Below are positions 53,094 to 61,099 of a DNA stretch of 64,000 nucleotides, piece after piece (within the stretch, counting starts at the first letter, position 1; each line of letters begins with the position of its first letter). The notes under the pieces are model-generated. The model was not told where the DNA came from, searched no databases, and saw nothing but the letters and a program-made list of their open reading frames with translations. Where the stretch lies: the NCBI GenBank assembly GCA_030247725.1, contig JAOTRT010000002.1, positions 496,001 to 560,000 on the forward strand, given 5' to 3'. The stretch is from Candidatus Nitricoxidireducens bremensis. GTDB taxonomy: Bacteria > Pseudomonadota > Gammaproteobacteria > Burkholderiales > Rhodocyclaceae. The position numbers were made by a program, and so were the translations under genes.

Positions 53094-54230
53094 ATGCGTA
53101 CCAGGATAGTGAAGGTGCTTTCGGCCCATTACGCAAGCGATTTTCGGGTAACCCTGCAATCCCGCCGACGCCGGCTTCTGCTCGCGGGCGTCCTGAGCCT
53201 GCCCTTTGTAGGGCTGGCCCGCGCCGAGGACGTGCTGCATCTCTACAACTGGAACAACTACATCGGCACGGAAACCCTGGCCCGCTTCGAGGCCGTCTGC
53301 GGCTGCCGCATCAAGCAGGACTACTACTCGGACAATGAGGAGATGCTGGCCAAGCTGGAGGCCGGCGCCGTCGGCTACGACCTGCTGGTGCCTACGGGCA
53401 ACGCCGTCGAATCTCTGGTCCGGCGCGGCGCCCTGCGGCCCATCGAGCGGGCCCGCCTGCCCCATTTCGCCAACCTGAGGCGCGAGTTCCTCGATCCCTG
53501 GTTCGATCCGGGCAACCGTTACTCGGTGCCCTACGCCACCTCCATCACCCTCATCGGCTACAACATCGGGAAGATGCGCGAACTGGGCCTGCCCACGGAC
53601 ACCTGGGCGCTGATCTTCGAACCGAAGCATCTGGAGAAGATCCGCGGCAGGGTGACGGTGCTCAACAGCCAGCGGGAACTCATGGCGGCGGCGATGCGCT
53701 ACCTGGGCCACTCGATGCGATCCACCGCGCCGGCCCAATGGGAGGAAGCCAAGCACCTGATCCTGCGCGCCAAGCCCTACTGGGCCACTTTCTCCAACAG
53801 CACCTACATCAAGGACCTGGCGGTGGGCAACATCTGGGTCGCCCACGGCTACTCCAACGACATGTTCCGCGCCCGGGAGGATGCCCGCGCCGCCGGCCGG
53901 TCCTTCGCCATCGGTTTCTCGACACCGAAAGAAGGGGCCGTGCTGGCGGTAGACAGCTTCGTGATCCACAAATCGGGAGCACGGCCCAACCTGGCCCACC
54001 GCTTCATCGACTTCATGCTCGAAGGGCACAACGCCGCCGACGTTTCCAACCTTATCGGCGCCGGCAACACCAACGCCGCGGCGGCGGCCCACATCCGGCC
54101 CGAGATCGCCGCCGAGCCGGCCATCTTCCCGTCGCCGGCCGCCCTGGCAAACCTGGAGATGCTGCGTGACTTCGATCCGACCATGCGCCGACGCCTATCC
54201 CGCATGTGGACCGAAATCAAGGTGCGCTGA
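53094..54230 (+). CDS. potD: Polyamine ABC transporter substrate-binding protein
   Basis: 378 residues. The N-terminus contains [22 protein letters not shown], a signal that could be Tat or Sec type, after a 22-residue leader. Mature part begins [22 protein letters not shown], the PotD/PotF start. [10 protein letters not shown] and [13 protein letters not shown] follow. Periplasmic receptor for putrescine or spermidine. 153 bp after the fusion gene; in most genomes it follows potC directly. Confidence 0.92.
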   Translation: MRTRIVKVLSAHYASDFRVTLQSRRRRLLLAGVLSLPFVGLARAEDVLHLYNWNNYIGTETLARFEAVCGCRIKQDYYSDNEEMLAKLEAGAVGYDLLVPTGNAVESLVRRGALRPIERARLPHFANLRREFLDPWFDPGNRYSVPYATSITLIGYNIGKMRELGLPTDTWALIFEPKHLEKIRGRVTVLNSQRELMAAAMRYLGHSMRSTAPAQWEEAKHLILRAKPYWATFSNSTYIKDLAVGNIWVAHGYSNDMFRAREDARAAGRSFAIGFSTPKEGAVLAVDSFVIHKSGARPNLAHRFIDFMLEGHNAADVSNLIGAGNTNAAAAAHIRPEIAAEPAIFPSPAALANLEMLRDFDPTMRRRLSRMWTEIKVR

Positions 54231-54444
54231 GGCCGAATTCGCCGCAAAACCCTACAGCACACCGCATATTTATTTGCATCGGCAACCGATTCGGCGCATA
54301 GTGCGCGCCAGCGATCTTCAAGCAGTGTCGTTGTTGTCCGGTTCGGTACCCGCGTTCTGCGGCTTTCCCCCCTTCACCACCCCGCATGTCTTGACCTTCG
54401 CCCTCACTTTGGGGCAAGTCCCCGTTTTTCAGGATAGACAAGAC
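54231..54444 (+). promoter_or_regulatory. Long 5' region of the cold-shock gene
   Basis: 214 bp without a gene. The last 150 bp is pyrimidine-rich and could be a long structured leader as in cspA-type genes. AGGA lies 17 nt before the ATG and AAGAC closer in. No promoter is certain; TTGACC at 54391 is a possible -35. Confidence 0.35.
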
Positions 54445-54651
54445 ATGGCAATTGGTACTGTGAAGTGGTTCAACGATTCCAAGGGTTTCGGTTTCATCAC
54501 GCCGGAAGGCGGCGGTGACGATCTGTTCGCCCATTTTTCCGCCATTCAGAGCCAGGGTTTCAAGACCCTCGCCGAAGGCCAGCGCGTCAGCTTCGACATC
54601 ACCACCGGCCCCAAGGGTCAGCAGGCGTCGAACATCCGTCCGGCCGACTGA
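54445..54651 (+). CDS. Cold-shock protein, CspA family
   Basis: 68 residues. One cold-shock domain with RNP1 [11 protein letters not shown] and RNP2 DLFAHFSAI. Nucleic-acid chaperone in the cytoplasm. Start at 54445 gives [11 protein letters not shown]; a GC hairpin with T-rich tail follows at 54665. Confidence 0.95.
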   Translation: MAIGTVKWFNDSKGFGFITPEGGGDDLFAHFSAIQSQGFKTLAEGQRVSFDITTGPKGQQASNIRPAD

Positions 54652-54664
54652 GTTCGGTCGCGCA

Positions 54665-54694
54665 GGCGGGGCCCGCGGGTCCCGCCCGGTGTTT
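54665..54694 (+). terminator. Probable terminator after the cold-shock gene
   Basis: GGCGGGGCCCG and its near-complement CGGGTCCCGCC (one G-T pair) form an about 11-bp stem with minimal loop, followed by CGGTGTTTC. T tract is short. Confidence 0.55.
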
Positions 54695-54790
54695 CTTGCG
54701 GAACGCCGGCTTGCCAGATCGCCCGTCCCACGGGGACGGAGGCGACGCGAGCCGGTATTTCCCTTTTGGTATTTCCCCGGAGATATGGCC

Positions 54791-55048
54791 ATGGCCAAAG
54801 AAGAACTCCTCGAAATGAACGGCGTCGTGGACGAAGTGCTCCCCGACTCCCGCTATCGCGTCACGCTGGAAAACGGACACGCCCTGGTCGCCTACAGCGC
54901 GGGCAAGATGCGCAAGCACCACATCCGCATCCTCGCCGGCGACAAGGTGTCGCTCGAAATGTCCCCCTACGATTTGAGCAAGGGTCGCATCACCTTCCGC
55001 CACATCGAAGGTCGTCCGGCCGCCGCCCCCCAGCGTCGTCGTCCCTGA
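54791..55048 (+). CDS. infA: Translation initiation factor IF-1 with basic C-terminal tail
   Basis: 85 residues: the S1-like OB fold ([70 protein letters not shown] split across its length) plus an extra [11 protein letters not shown] tail beyond the usual 72 residues. The start at 54791 is preferred because GGAG is 8 nt upstream; the ATG at 54785 is only 2 nt from it. Betaproteobacteria often carry two infA copies; this one sits outside a ribosomal operon. Confidence 0.92.
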   Translation: MAKEELLEMNGVVDEVLPDSRYRVTLENGHALVAYSAGKMRKHHIRILAGDKVSLEMSPYDLSKGRITFRHIEGRPAAAPQRRRP

Positions 55049-55227
55049 TCTCCCGCCGGCGCCGGGCGTTCCTTGCCCGGCCAAGAAGCCCGGCTCCAGC
55101 GCCGCCGTAGCCGGCGGCGCCTACAGGGGTCGGCTGCTGCGCTACCGATACGAACCCTCGGCAGGCTGACGAGCGGCATCTCCGAAATGGCTTACCATCG
55201 GCGGGTCGTCCCCACGCTGCCGATCCC
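55049..55227. other. Intergenic stretch with a GC hairpin
   Basis: No gene seen. GCGCCGCCG/CGGCGGCGC (55099-55107 and 55112-55120) forms a 9-bp stem with a TAGC loop and no T tract. Confidence 0.5.
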
Positions 55228-55623
55228 ATGTTCCCAGCCAGATGGTTTCTTGTTCTCGGTGCCCTCAACGCCGCCATTGCCGTGGCCCTGGGCGCCGCCG
55301 GCGCCCATGCCCTGAAGGCCCAGCTCGCTGCGATGGACCCGGGCGGCCTGTTTCCCCTGGCCCTGCAATACCACCAGATGAACGCCCTCGGTCTGGTAGC
55401 CGCGGGCTTGGCGGCAGCCCGTTTTCCGGCGGTGCGTCCCTTCGCCTGGAGCGGCTGGCTGCTGCTCGCCGGCATTGTCCTCTTCAGCGGCAACCTTTAC
55501 CTGCGCAGCATCGCCGGCATCCACGTCTTCCATGCCGTGACGCCCGTCGGCGGCATCTGTTTCATCGCCGGCTGGCTGGCCTTCGCCGTCGGTGCCCTGC
55601 GCCTGGGGAAGGATGGCGCCTGA
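55228..55623 (+). CDS. DUF423 family membrane protein
   Basis: 131 residues, four hydrophobic helices. GALNAAIAVALGAAGAHALKAQL, YHQMNALGLVAAG, GIVLFSGNLYLRSI and AVTPVGGICFIAGWLAFA are the conserved DUF423 (YgdD) segments. Inner-membrane protein of unknown function. Overlaps the MFS gene by 11 nt. Confidence 0.92.
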   Translation: MFPARWFLVLGALNAAIAVALGAAGAHALKAQLAAMDPGGLFPLALQYHQMNALGLVAAGLAAARFPAVRPFAWSGWLLLAGIVLFSGNLYLRSIAGIHVFHAVTPVGGICFIAGWLAFAVGALRLGKDGA

Positions 55624-56821
55624 GGGCCGCGACTTCCGCCTGATCTTCGCGGCCACGGTCCTCAACGCCGTCGCCGGCACCGTCTCGGGCCTGGCCCTGC
55701 CCCTCACCGCCGCGGTCCACTTGGATGCAGGCCCGACCCAGATGGGCCTGCTGGCGGCGGCGGAGTTGCTGCCCTTCGCCCTCTTCAGCCTGCCGGCCGG
55801 GCCCTGGATCGACCGTTCCCGCAAGCAGCGCCTGGGCGTGGCCTTCAATCTCCTGGCCGCCGCCGCGGCCCTGGCGATCCCCGTCGCCTTCGCCATCGGC
55901 TTCCTTTCGCTGGGCCTGCTTTACACCGTCGGCTTCGTCGTCGGCACCTGCGCCGTCATCGGCGGCTCGGCGACCCAGGTCCAGTTGGTACGCCTCGCCG
56001 GGCGGGACGCCCTGCTGGCCGCGAACGCCCGCCTGGCCTCGTTCCAGTCGGCCATCGCCCTCGTCGGCCCGGCCGTCGCCGCCCTGCTGATCGACCGGGT
56101 CGGCGCCCCATTCACCCTGACCGTCAATGCCCTGATCTTCGGCGCAGCCGCCCTGGCGGTAGGCGCCATCGGTCACCGGGAAGAGGCGCCCGCCGCCGTC
56201 CGGGCGCCCTGGTGGCGGGAGGCGAAGGACGGCCTGCGCCTGATTCGGGGCCATCCTCTGCTGCGGGCCCTGGCCTTCTTCGGCGCCCTCTGGCTCATGC
56301 TGCTTGGGGGCTTCAATGCCCAGTTCGTGCTGTTCTCGACGCGGGAGGCCGGTCTCACCGCCGGCCAGCTGGCCCTCGTCACCGGCTGCGGGGCGGCGGG
56401 GGCCTTCCTCGCCTCCCTCGCCGCGCGGCGCTTCGAGCGGAATCGAGGCACGCGCTCGGTGCTGCTGGCCGGCTACCTGCTGTCGGCGGTCACCATGGGC
56501 CTGTATCCGCTGGCAGCGGCTTTCGGCGGCGCGGCCATGATCATGGCCGCGGCCGTGAAGCTGGCCCTGGATTTCGGCGTCACCCTCTACACGGTGAATT
56601 ACCTGGCCCTGCGCCAGCGCATCACTCCCGAGGCAATGCTCGGCCGCGTCACCACGACGATGCGGGGCCTTGCCGTATCCGCCGCGCCGGTGGGCGCCCT
56701 GGCCTGGGGGCTCGCCGCCGAGGGCATCGGCATCGGCGCCGCCATGCTGGCGATCTCGGCCTGCGGCATCGTGCTCTGGTTCGTCGCCGGCCGCCGGCTG
56801 CCCGCGGTGCCGGAAGCCTGA
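55613..56821 (+). CDS. MFS transporter (EntS/MFS_3-like)
   Basis: 402 residues, 12 helices. LPAGPWIDRSRKQRLG is the loop 2-3 motif; GPAVAALLIDRVGAPFTLTVNALIF and LGRVTTTMRGLAVSAAPVGALAWG are typical of the MFS_3 subfamily that includes the enterobactin exporter. Substrate unknown; could be a siderophore or drug. Start at 55613 inside the end of the DUF423 gene. Confidence 0.87.
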   Translation: MAPEGRDFRLIFAATVLNAVAGTVSGLALPLTAAVHLDAGPTQMGLLAAAELLPFALFSLPAGPWIDRSRKQRLGVAFNLLAAAAALAIPVAFAIGFLSLGLLYTVGFVVGTCAVIGGSATQVQLVRLAGRDALLAANARLASFQSAIALVGPAVAALLIDRVGAPFTLTVNALIFGAAALAVGAIGHREEAPAAVRAPWWREAKDGLRLIRGHPLLRALAFFGALWLMLLGGFNAQFVLFSTREAGLTAGQLALVTGCGAAGAFLASLAARRFERNRGTRSVLLAGYLLSAVTMGLYPLAAAFGGAAMIMAAAVKLALDFGVTLYTVNYLALRQRITPEAMLGRVTTTMRGLAVSAAPVGALAWGLAAEGIGIGAAMLAISACGIVLWFVAGRRLPAVPEA

Positions 56822-56860
56822 AGACCCCGTCTCCGGCAGGGCGACTCGGGGGCCGCACCG

Positions 56861-56899
56861 TTGACCTGAGTCAATCCGCCCCCAACTGGGGGCTACTAT
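56861..56899 (+). promoter_or_regulatory. FNR-type box and promoter of ubiUVT
   Basis: TTGAC-CTGA-GTCAA (56861-56874) is the same FNR-like dyad as upstream of ccp1. TACTAT (56894-56899) fits as -10, with the box centred near -41.5 of the expected start. Suits an operon needed without oxygen. Confidence 0.72.
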
Positions 56900-56932
56900 A
56901 GTTGCCCGCTCGCTACGCCTACCCGTCCCGCC

Positions 56933-57946
56933 ATGTCCGCCCCCAACACCATAGAACTCGTCTGCCCCGCCGGCGGCCTGCCCGCCTTGAAAGCCGCCGT
57001 CGACAACGGCGCCGACTGCGTCTACACGGGCTTCAAGGACGACACCAACGCCCGCAACTTCAACGGCCTCAACTTCGACGACAACTCGCTGCGCGAAGGC
57101 ATCCGCTATGCCCACGACCGGGGCGTCAAGACGCTGATCGCGCTGAACACCTACCCCCAGACGGAGAACTGGTCCCGCTGGACAGCCGCCGTGGACAAGG
57201 CCGCCACCTTCGGCGTGGACGCCATCATCCTGGCCGACATCGGCCTCATGGACTACGCCCACCGCAGCCATCCGAACCTGCGCCTGCACCTGTCGGTCCA
57301 GGGCTCGGCCACCAGCTACGAGGCCATCAACTTCTACCGCGAGCGCTTCGGCATCCAGCGCGCCGTGCTGCCCCGCGTGCTGTCCCTGGCCCAGGTGGAG
57401 CAGGTGGTGAAGAACACGCCCGTGGAGATCGAGGTCTTCGGCTTCGGCGGCCTGTGCGTGATGGTGGAAGGCCGCTGCGCCCTCTCGGCCTACGCCACCG
57501 GCACCTCGCCCAACTGCAACGGCGCCTGCTCGCCGGGCAAGTCCGTGCGCTGGGAGCAGACGCCCCAGGGCATGGAGACGCGCCTCAACGGCATCCTCAT
57601 CGACCGCTTCGCCGACGGCGAGCGGGCCGGCTACCCGACCCTGTGCAAGGGCCGCTTCGAGGTGGACGACGAGACCTACTACGCCATCGAGGAACCCACC
57701 AGCCTCAACACCCTGGAGCTGCTGCCGGAGTTGATGGCCATGGGCATCCGCGCCATCAAGATCGAAGGCCGCCAGCGCAGCCCCGCCTATGTGTCCCAGG
57801 TCACCAAGGTCTGGCGCGAGGCCATCGACCTGTGCAAGAAGGATGCCGCCCATTTCGCCCCCAAGGCCGCGTGGATGGCCGAACTCAACAAGGTTTCCGA
57901 AGGCCAGTCCCACACGCTCGGCGCCTACAACCGGCCGTGGAAGTGA
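56933..57946 (+). CDS. ubiU: O2-independent ubiquinone biosynthesis protein UbiU (U32 family)
   Basis: 337 residues. U32 pattern ELVCPAGGLPALKAAVDNGADCVYTGFKDDTNARNF; cluster cysteines in GGLCVMVEGRC, SPNCNGACSPGK and YPTLCKGRF fit the [4Fe-4S] site of UbiU. With UbiV and UbiT it performs hydroxylations of the quinone ring without oxygen. 2 bp from ubiV. Confidence 0.94.
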   Translation: MSAPNTIELVCPAGGLPALKAAVDNGADCVYTGFKDDTNARNFNGLNFDDNSLREGIRYAHDRGVKTLIALNTYPQTENWSRWTAAVDKAATFGVDAIILADIGLMDYAHRSHPNLRLHLSVQGSATSYEAINFYRERFGIQRAVLPRVLSLAQVEQVVKNTPVEIEVFGFGGLCVMVEGRCALSAYATGTSPNCNGACSPGKSVRWEQTPQGMETRLNGILIDRFADGERAGYPTLCKGRFEVDDETYYAIEEPTSLNTLELLPELMAMGIRAIKIEGRQRSPAYVSQVTKVWREAIDLCKKDAAHFAPKAAWMAELNKVSEGQSHTLGAYNRPWK

Positions 57947-57948
57947 AC

Positions 57949-58845
57949 ATGAAACTCGCCCTCGGCCCCAACCTGTTCTACTGGACCAAGCAGGCGACGC
58001 TGGATTTCTACGCCGAGGTGGCGAAGATGTCCGTCGATATCGTCTACCTCGGCGAGACCGTCTGCTCGCGGCGCCACGAGCTGCGCGCCGAAGACTGGCT
58101 GGAGGTAGCGAACCAACTGGCCGATGCCGGCAAGGAAGTGGTGCTCGCCTCCCAGTCGCTGATCGAGTCGGAATCGGATCTCAAGGCCCTGCGCCGCGTC
58201 GTGGACAACGGCCGCTTCCTCGTCGAAGCCAACGAGATGGGCGCCGTGCGCCTGCTGGCCGAGCACAAGCTGCCCTTCGTCGCCAGCATGTCCCTCAACG
58301 TCTTCAACAGCCACACGCTGCAACTGCTGGCCGACATGGGCGCGACGCGCTGGGTGATGCCGCCGGAGTCGGGCCGCGACACCCTGGCCGGCATCATGAA
58401 GGAGCTGCCCGCCGGCATGGAGACCGAGGTCTTCGCCCACGGCCGCCTGCCGCTGGCCTGGTCGGCCCGCTGCTTCACGGCGCGGCGCTTCAACCTGCAG
58501 AAGGACACCTGCGAGTTCAAGTGCATCGACTTCCCCGACGGCCTGCTGCTCAAGACCCGCGAACACGAGGACTTCCTCGTCATCAACGGCATCCAGACCA
58601 TGTCGGCCAAGACCTATAATCTGCTGGGCGAACTACCCGACCTGGCCGCAGCAGGCGTCAACATCGTCCGCATCAGCCCGCAAGCCCAAGGCACCGGTGC
58701 GGTAGTCGATCTGTTCCGCAAGGCCCTCGCCGGCGCACTGCCCGCCGCCGAAGCGGCGAAGACGGCCGCTGCCGCGCTGCCTGAAGGCATCTGCAACGGC
58801 TTCTGGCACGGCCAGCCGGGACTCGAACTCGTGGAGAAAGCGTGA
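57949..58845 (+). CDS. ubiV: O2-independent ubiquinone biosynthesis protein UbiV (U32 family)
   Basis: 298 residues. LALGPNLFYWTKQATLDFYAEVAKMSVDIVYLGETVCSRRHEL supplies the first cluster Cys; ARCFTARRFNLQKDTCEFKC gives the C-x12-C-x3-C trio. Forms the UbiUV heterodimer. Overlaps ubiT by 4 nt. Confidence 0.94.
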   Translation: MKLALGPNLFYWTKQATLDFYAEVAKMSVDIVYLGETVCSRRHELRAEDWLEVANQLADAGKEVVLASQSLIESESDLKALRRVVDNGRFLVEANEMGAVRLLAEHKLPFVASMSLNVFNSHTLQLLADMGATRWVMPPESGRDTLAGIMKELPAGMETEVFAHGRLPLAWSARCFTARRFNLQKDTCEFKCIDFPDGLLLKTREHEDFLVINGIQTMSAKTYNLLGELPDLAAAGVNIVRISPQAQGTGAVVDLFRKALAGALPAAEAAKTAAAALPEGICNGFWHGQPGLELVEKA

Positions 58846-59351
58846 TGGTTTTCAAGCTGCCGATCAAACTGCCCGACCGCATTCCGGACTTCACCCTGCC
58901 CGCCGCCGTGGCGCGCATCGGCAGCAAGCTGCCCCAACTGCCGCCCACCCTGGCGCTCGTCAGCGGCCTCAATCTGGCCCTGGGCCGCATGATTCCCCGG
59001 GAGCCGCTGGAGCCCCTGATCGGCAAGCGCTTCGCCATCCGCATCCTGGACGCCGGCCTGACGCTGCGCTTCGCCTATTCGTCCCGGGGCTTCCGCCCCA
59101 TCTTCGATGGCGCCAAGCCGGACCTCACCATCTCCGCCAAGAGCCGCGACTTCATCTCCCTGATGACCCGCGAGGAGGACCCGGACACCCTGTTCTTCAG
59201 CCGCCGCCTGCTCATGGAAGGCGACACGGACCTGGGTCTGCTGGTGAAGAACACCCTCGACGGCATCGACCTGCCGCGCTTCGACCCGGCCCGCCTGGCG
59301 CCCGCCGAGGTGCTGCGCCGACTGCGCGAGCGCCTCGTGCATCCGGCCTGA
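58842..59351 (+). CDS. ubiT: Ubiquinone biosynthesis accessory protein UbiT (SCP2 domain)
   Basis: 169 residues. SCP2 lipid-carrier fold: FAIRILDAGLTLRFAYSSRGFRPIF, PDLTISAKSRDFISLMTREEDPDTLFFSRRLLMEGDTDLGLLVKNTLD. Binds the isoprenoid intermediate for UbiUV. In most genomes ubiT is divergent or first; here the order is U-V-T in one operon. Confidence 0.92.
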   Translation: MMVFKLPIKLPDRIPDFTLPAAVARIGSKLPQLPPTLALVSGLNLALGRMIPREPLEPLIGKRFAIRILDAGLTLRFAYSSRGFRPIFDGAKPDLTISAKSRDFISLMTREEDPDTLFFSRRLLMEGDTDLGLLVKNTLDGIDLPRFDPARLAPAEVLRRLRERLVHPA

Positions 59352-59368
59352 GCGCGTCCCCGCCCAAG

Positions 59369-60427
59369 TTGCGGCAGCCCGCCTCCCCCGCCCTCAGCCG
59401 CTACCTCGCCGTCGCCTTCACCCTGCTGGCGGTCTATGCCAGCCTGCACCCGTTGACGGGCTGGCACGACTCGGGCGCCGCCGCCACGGACTTCCTCCTC
59501 GCCGGCTGGCCCCGCTACACCACGGCCTTCGATCTCGCCGTCAACTTCGCCGCCTACCTGCCCCTCGGCTTCCTCTGGGTGTCGGCCCTGATGCCGCGCC
59601 TCGGGCTTGCCGGCGCCGTGATTCTGGCGACCGTCGGCGGCGGCGCCCTCAGCTTCGGCATGGAGGCCCTGCAGAACTACCTGCCCAGCCGCGTGCCCTC
59701 CAACCTGGACCTGGCCTGCAACACCCTCGGTGCCCTCGCCGGTGCCCTCGCCGGCGCCCGCTGGGGCCACCAGCTGCTCGACGGCGGGCGGCTCCACGGA
59801 CTGCGGGTGCGCCACTTCCTCGCCGGCAACATGGGGGACGCCGGCCTGCTGCTCATGGGACTGTGGCTCCTGAGCCAACTGACGCCCGAAACCCTGCTGT
59901 TCGCCAACGGCGACCTCCGCAGCCTGCTGGGCCTGCCGGCTCCCATGCACTACTCGGCCCAGCGCTTCGCCGAAGTGGAAGCCGCCATCGTCTGCGGCCA
60001 CACCCTGGCCATCGCCCTGCTGGCGACGCGCTTGGGCCGCCACGGCGAGCGCCTGCCGGTGCTGTTCCTGCTGCTGGCGGCCCTGGCGCTGAAGAGCCTG
60101 GTGCTGGCCCTCTCCCTTTCCGGCGCCCGCGGCTTCGCCTGGACGACGCCGGGCAGTCTGGTCGGCATGGGTCTCGGCCTGGGCTTCTGGCTCGCCGCGA
60201 CGCTGCTGGCGGCGCGCCTGCAGCAAGCCCTGGCGGCCCTGGCCCTGCTGTTCGCCACCGTGCTGGTGAATCTGGCGCCGGACAATCCCTATCTCGCCAA
60301 CACCTGGCAGACCTGGAACCCCGGGCAGTTCCTCAACTTCAACGGCCTCACCAAGCTGGTGGCCTCCGTCTGGCCCTTCCTCGCCTTGCCCTGGCTGATG
60401 ATGCTGCGCGCCGAAAGGAAAACATGA
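59369..60427 (+). CDS. VanZ-family membrane protein
   Basis: 352 residues from TTG at 59369, 17 bp after ubiT; no ATG is better placed. VanZ-like region (40-135): DLAVNFAAYLPLGFLW, FGMEALQNYLPSRVPSNLDLACNTLGALAGALAGA. A second hydrophobic half follows with about six helices. Function unknown; related proteins touch envelope or glycopeptide response. Overlaps the next gene by 4 nt. Confidence 0.82.
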   Translation: MRQPASPALSRYLAVAFTLLAVYASLHPLTGWHDSGAAATDFLLAGWPRYTTAFDLAVNFAAYLPLGFLWVSALMPRLGLAGAVILATVGGGALSFGMEALQNYLPSRVPSNLDLACNTLGALAGALAGARWGHQLLDGGRLHGLRVRHFLAGNMGDAGLLLMGLWLLSQLTPETLLFANGDLRSLLGLPAPMHYSAQRFAEVEAAIVCGHTLAIALLATRLGRHGERLPVLFLLLAALALKSLVLALSLSGARGFAWTTPGSLVGMGLGLGFWLAATLLAARLQQALAALALLFATVLVNLAPDNPYLANTWQTWNPGQFLNFNGLTKLVASVWPFLALPWLMMLRAERKT

Positions 60428-60750
60428 AAGACGTCACCGACCTCGTCTCCCTGCGGGACACCCTGCGGGACTTCGCCGCCGCCCGCGACTGGAAGCCCTT
60501 CCACACGCCGAAGAACCTGGCCATGGCCATGATCGTCGAGGCGGCCGAACTGGTGGAGCACTTCCAGTGGGCGACGCCCGAGGAAAGCCTGGCGCCGCCG
60601 CCGGAGAAGCTCGCCGCCATCCGCGACGAGGTGGCCGACACCCTGATCTACCTGGTCGAACTGGCCGACGTGCTCGGCATCGACCTCATCGCCGCGGCCC
60701 GCGACAAGATCGCCAAGAACGCGATCAAATATCCCGCACCCGGCGGCTAA
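60424..60750 (+). CDS. MazG-like nucleotide pyrophosphohydrolase
   Basis: 108 residues. EAAELVEHFQW and DEVADTLIYLVELADVLGIDL contain the ExxE and DxxxD magnesium-binding motifs of all-alpha NTP pyrophosphatases (dCTPase-like). Cleans non-canonical nucleotides in the cytoplasm. Coupled to VanZ (ATGA). Confidence 0.9.
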   Translation: MKDVTDLVSLRDTLRDFAAARDWKPFHTPKNLAMAMIVEAAELVEHFQWATPEESLAPPPEKLAAIRDEVADTLIYLVELADVLGIDLIAAARDKIAKNAIKYPAPGG

Positions 60751-60777
60751 AATGCCGGGCCCCACAGGAGCTGCCCC

Positions 60778-61086
60778 ATGAGCCACTTCAAGTATCACGT
60801 CTTCTTCTGCACCAACCAGCGCGCCGCCGGCGAGATGTGCTGCAACAACCACGGTGCCGCCGACCTGCGCGACTACATGAAGGCCAAGGTGAAAGCCCTG
60901 GGCGAGCGCATCCCCGACAAGGTGCGCATCAACACGGCCGGCTGCCTGGACCGCTGCGACCAGGGGCCGGTGATGGTGGTCTATCCGGAGGCCATCTGGT
61001 ACACCTACGTGGACCAGGAGGACATCGACGAGATCGTCGAGTCCCACCTGATCGGCGGCAAGCCGGTGGAACGTCTGAAGATCTGA
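60778..61086 (+). CDS. Thioredoxin-like [2Fe-2S] ferredoxin
   Basis: 102 residues. HVFFCTNQRAAGEMCCNNHG and NTAGCLDRCDQGPVMVVYPE supply the four cluster cysteines of the (2Fe-2S) ferredoxin family related to the NuoE C-terminus. Electron carrier of undefined partner. Last gene of the plus-strand run. Confidence 0.92.
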   Translation: MSHFKYHVFFCTNQRAAGEMCCNNHGAADLRDYMKAKVKALGERIPDKVRINTAGCLDRCDQGPVMVVYPEAIWYTYVDQEDIDEIVESHLIGGKPVERLKI

Positions 61087-61099
61087 TGAGCTATCGGGC

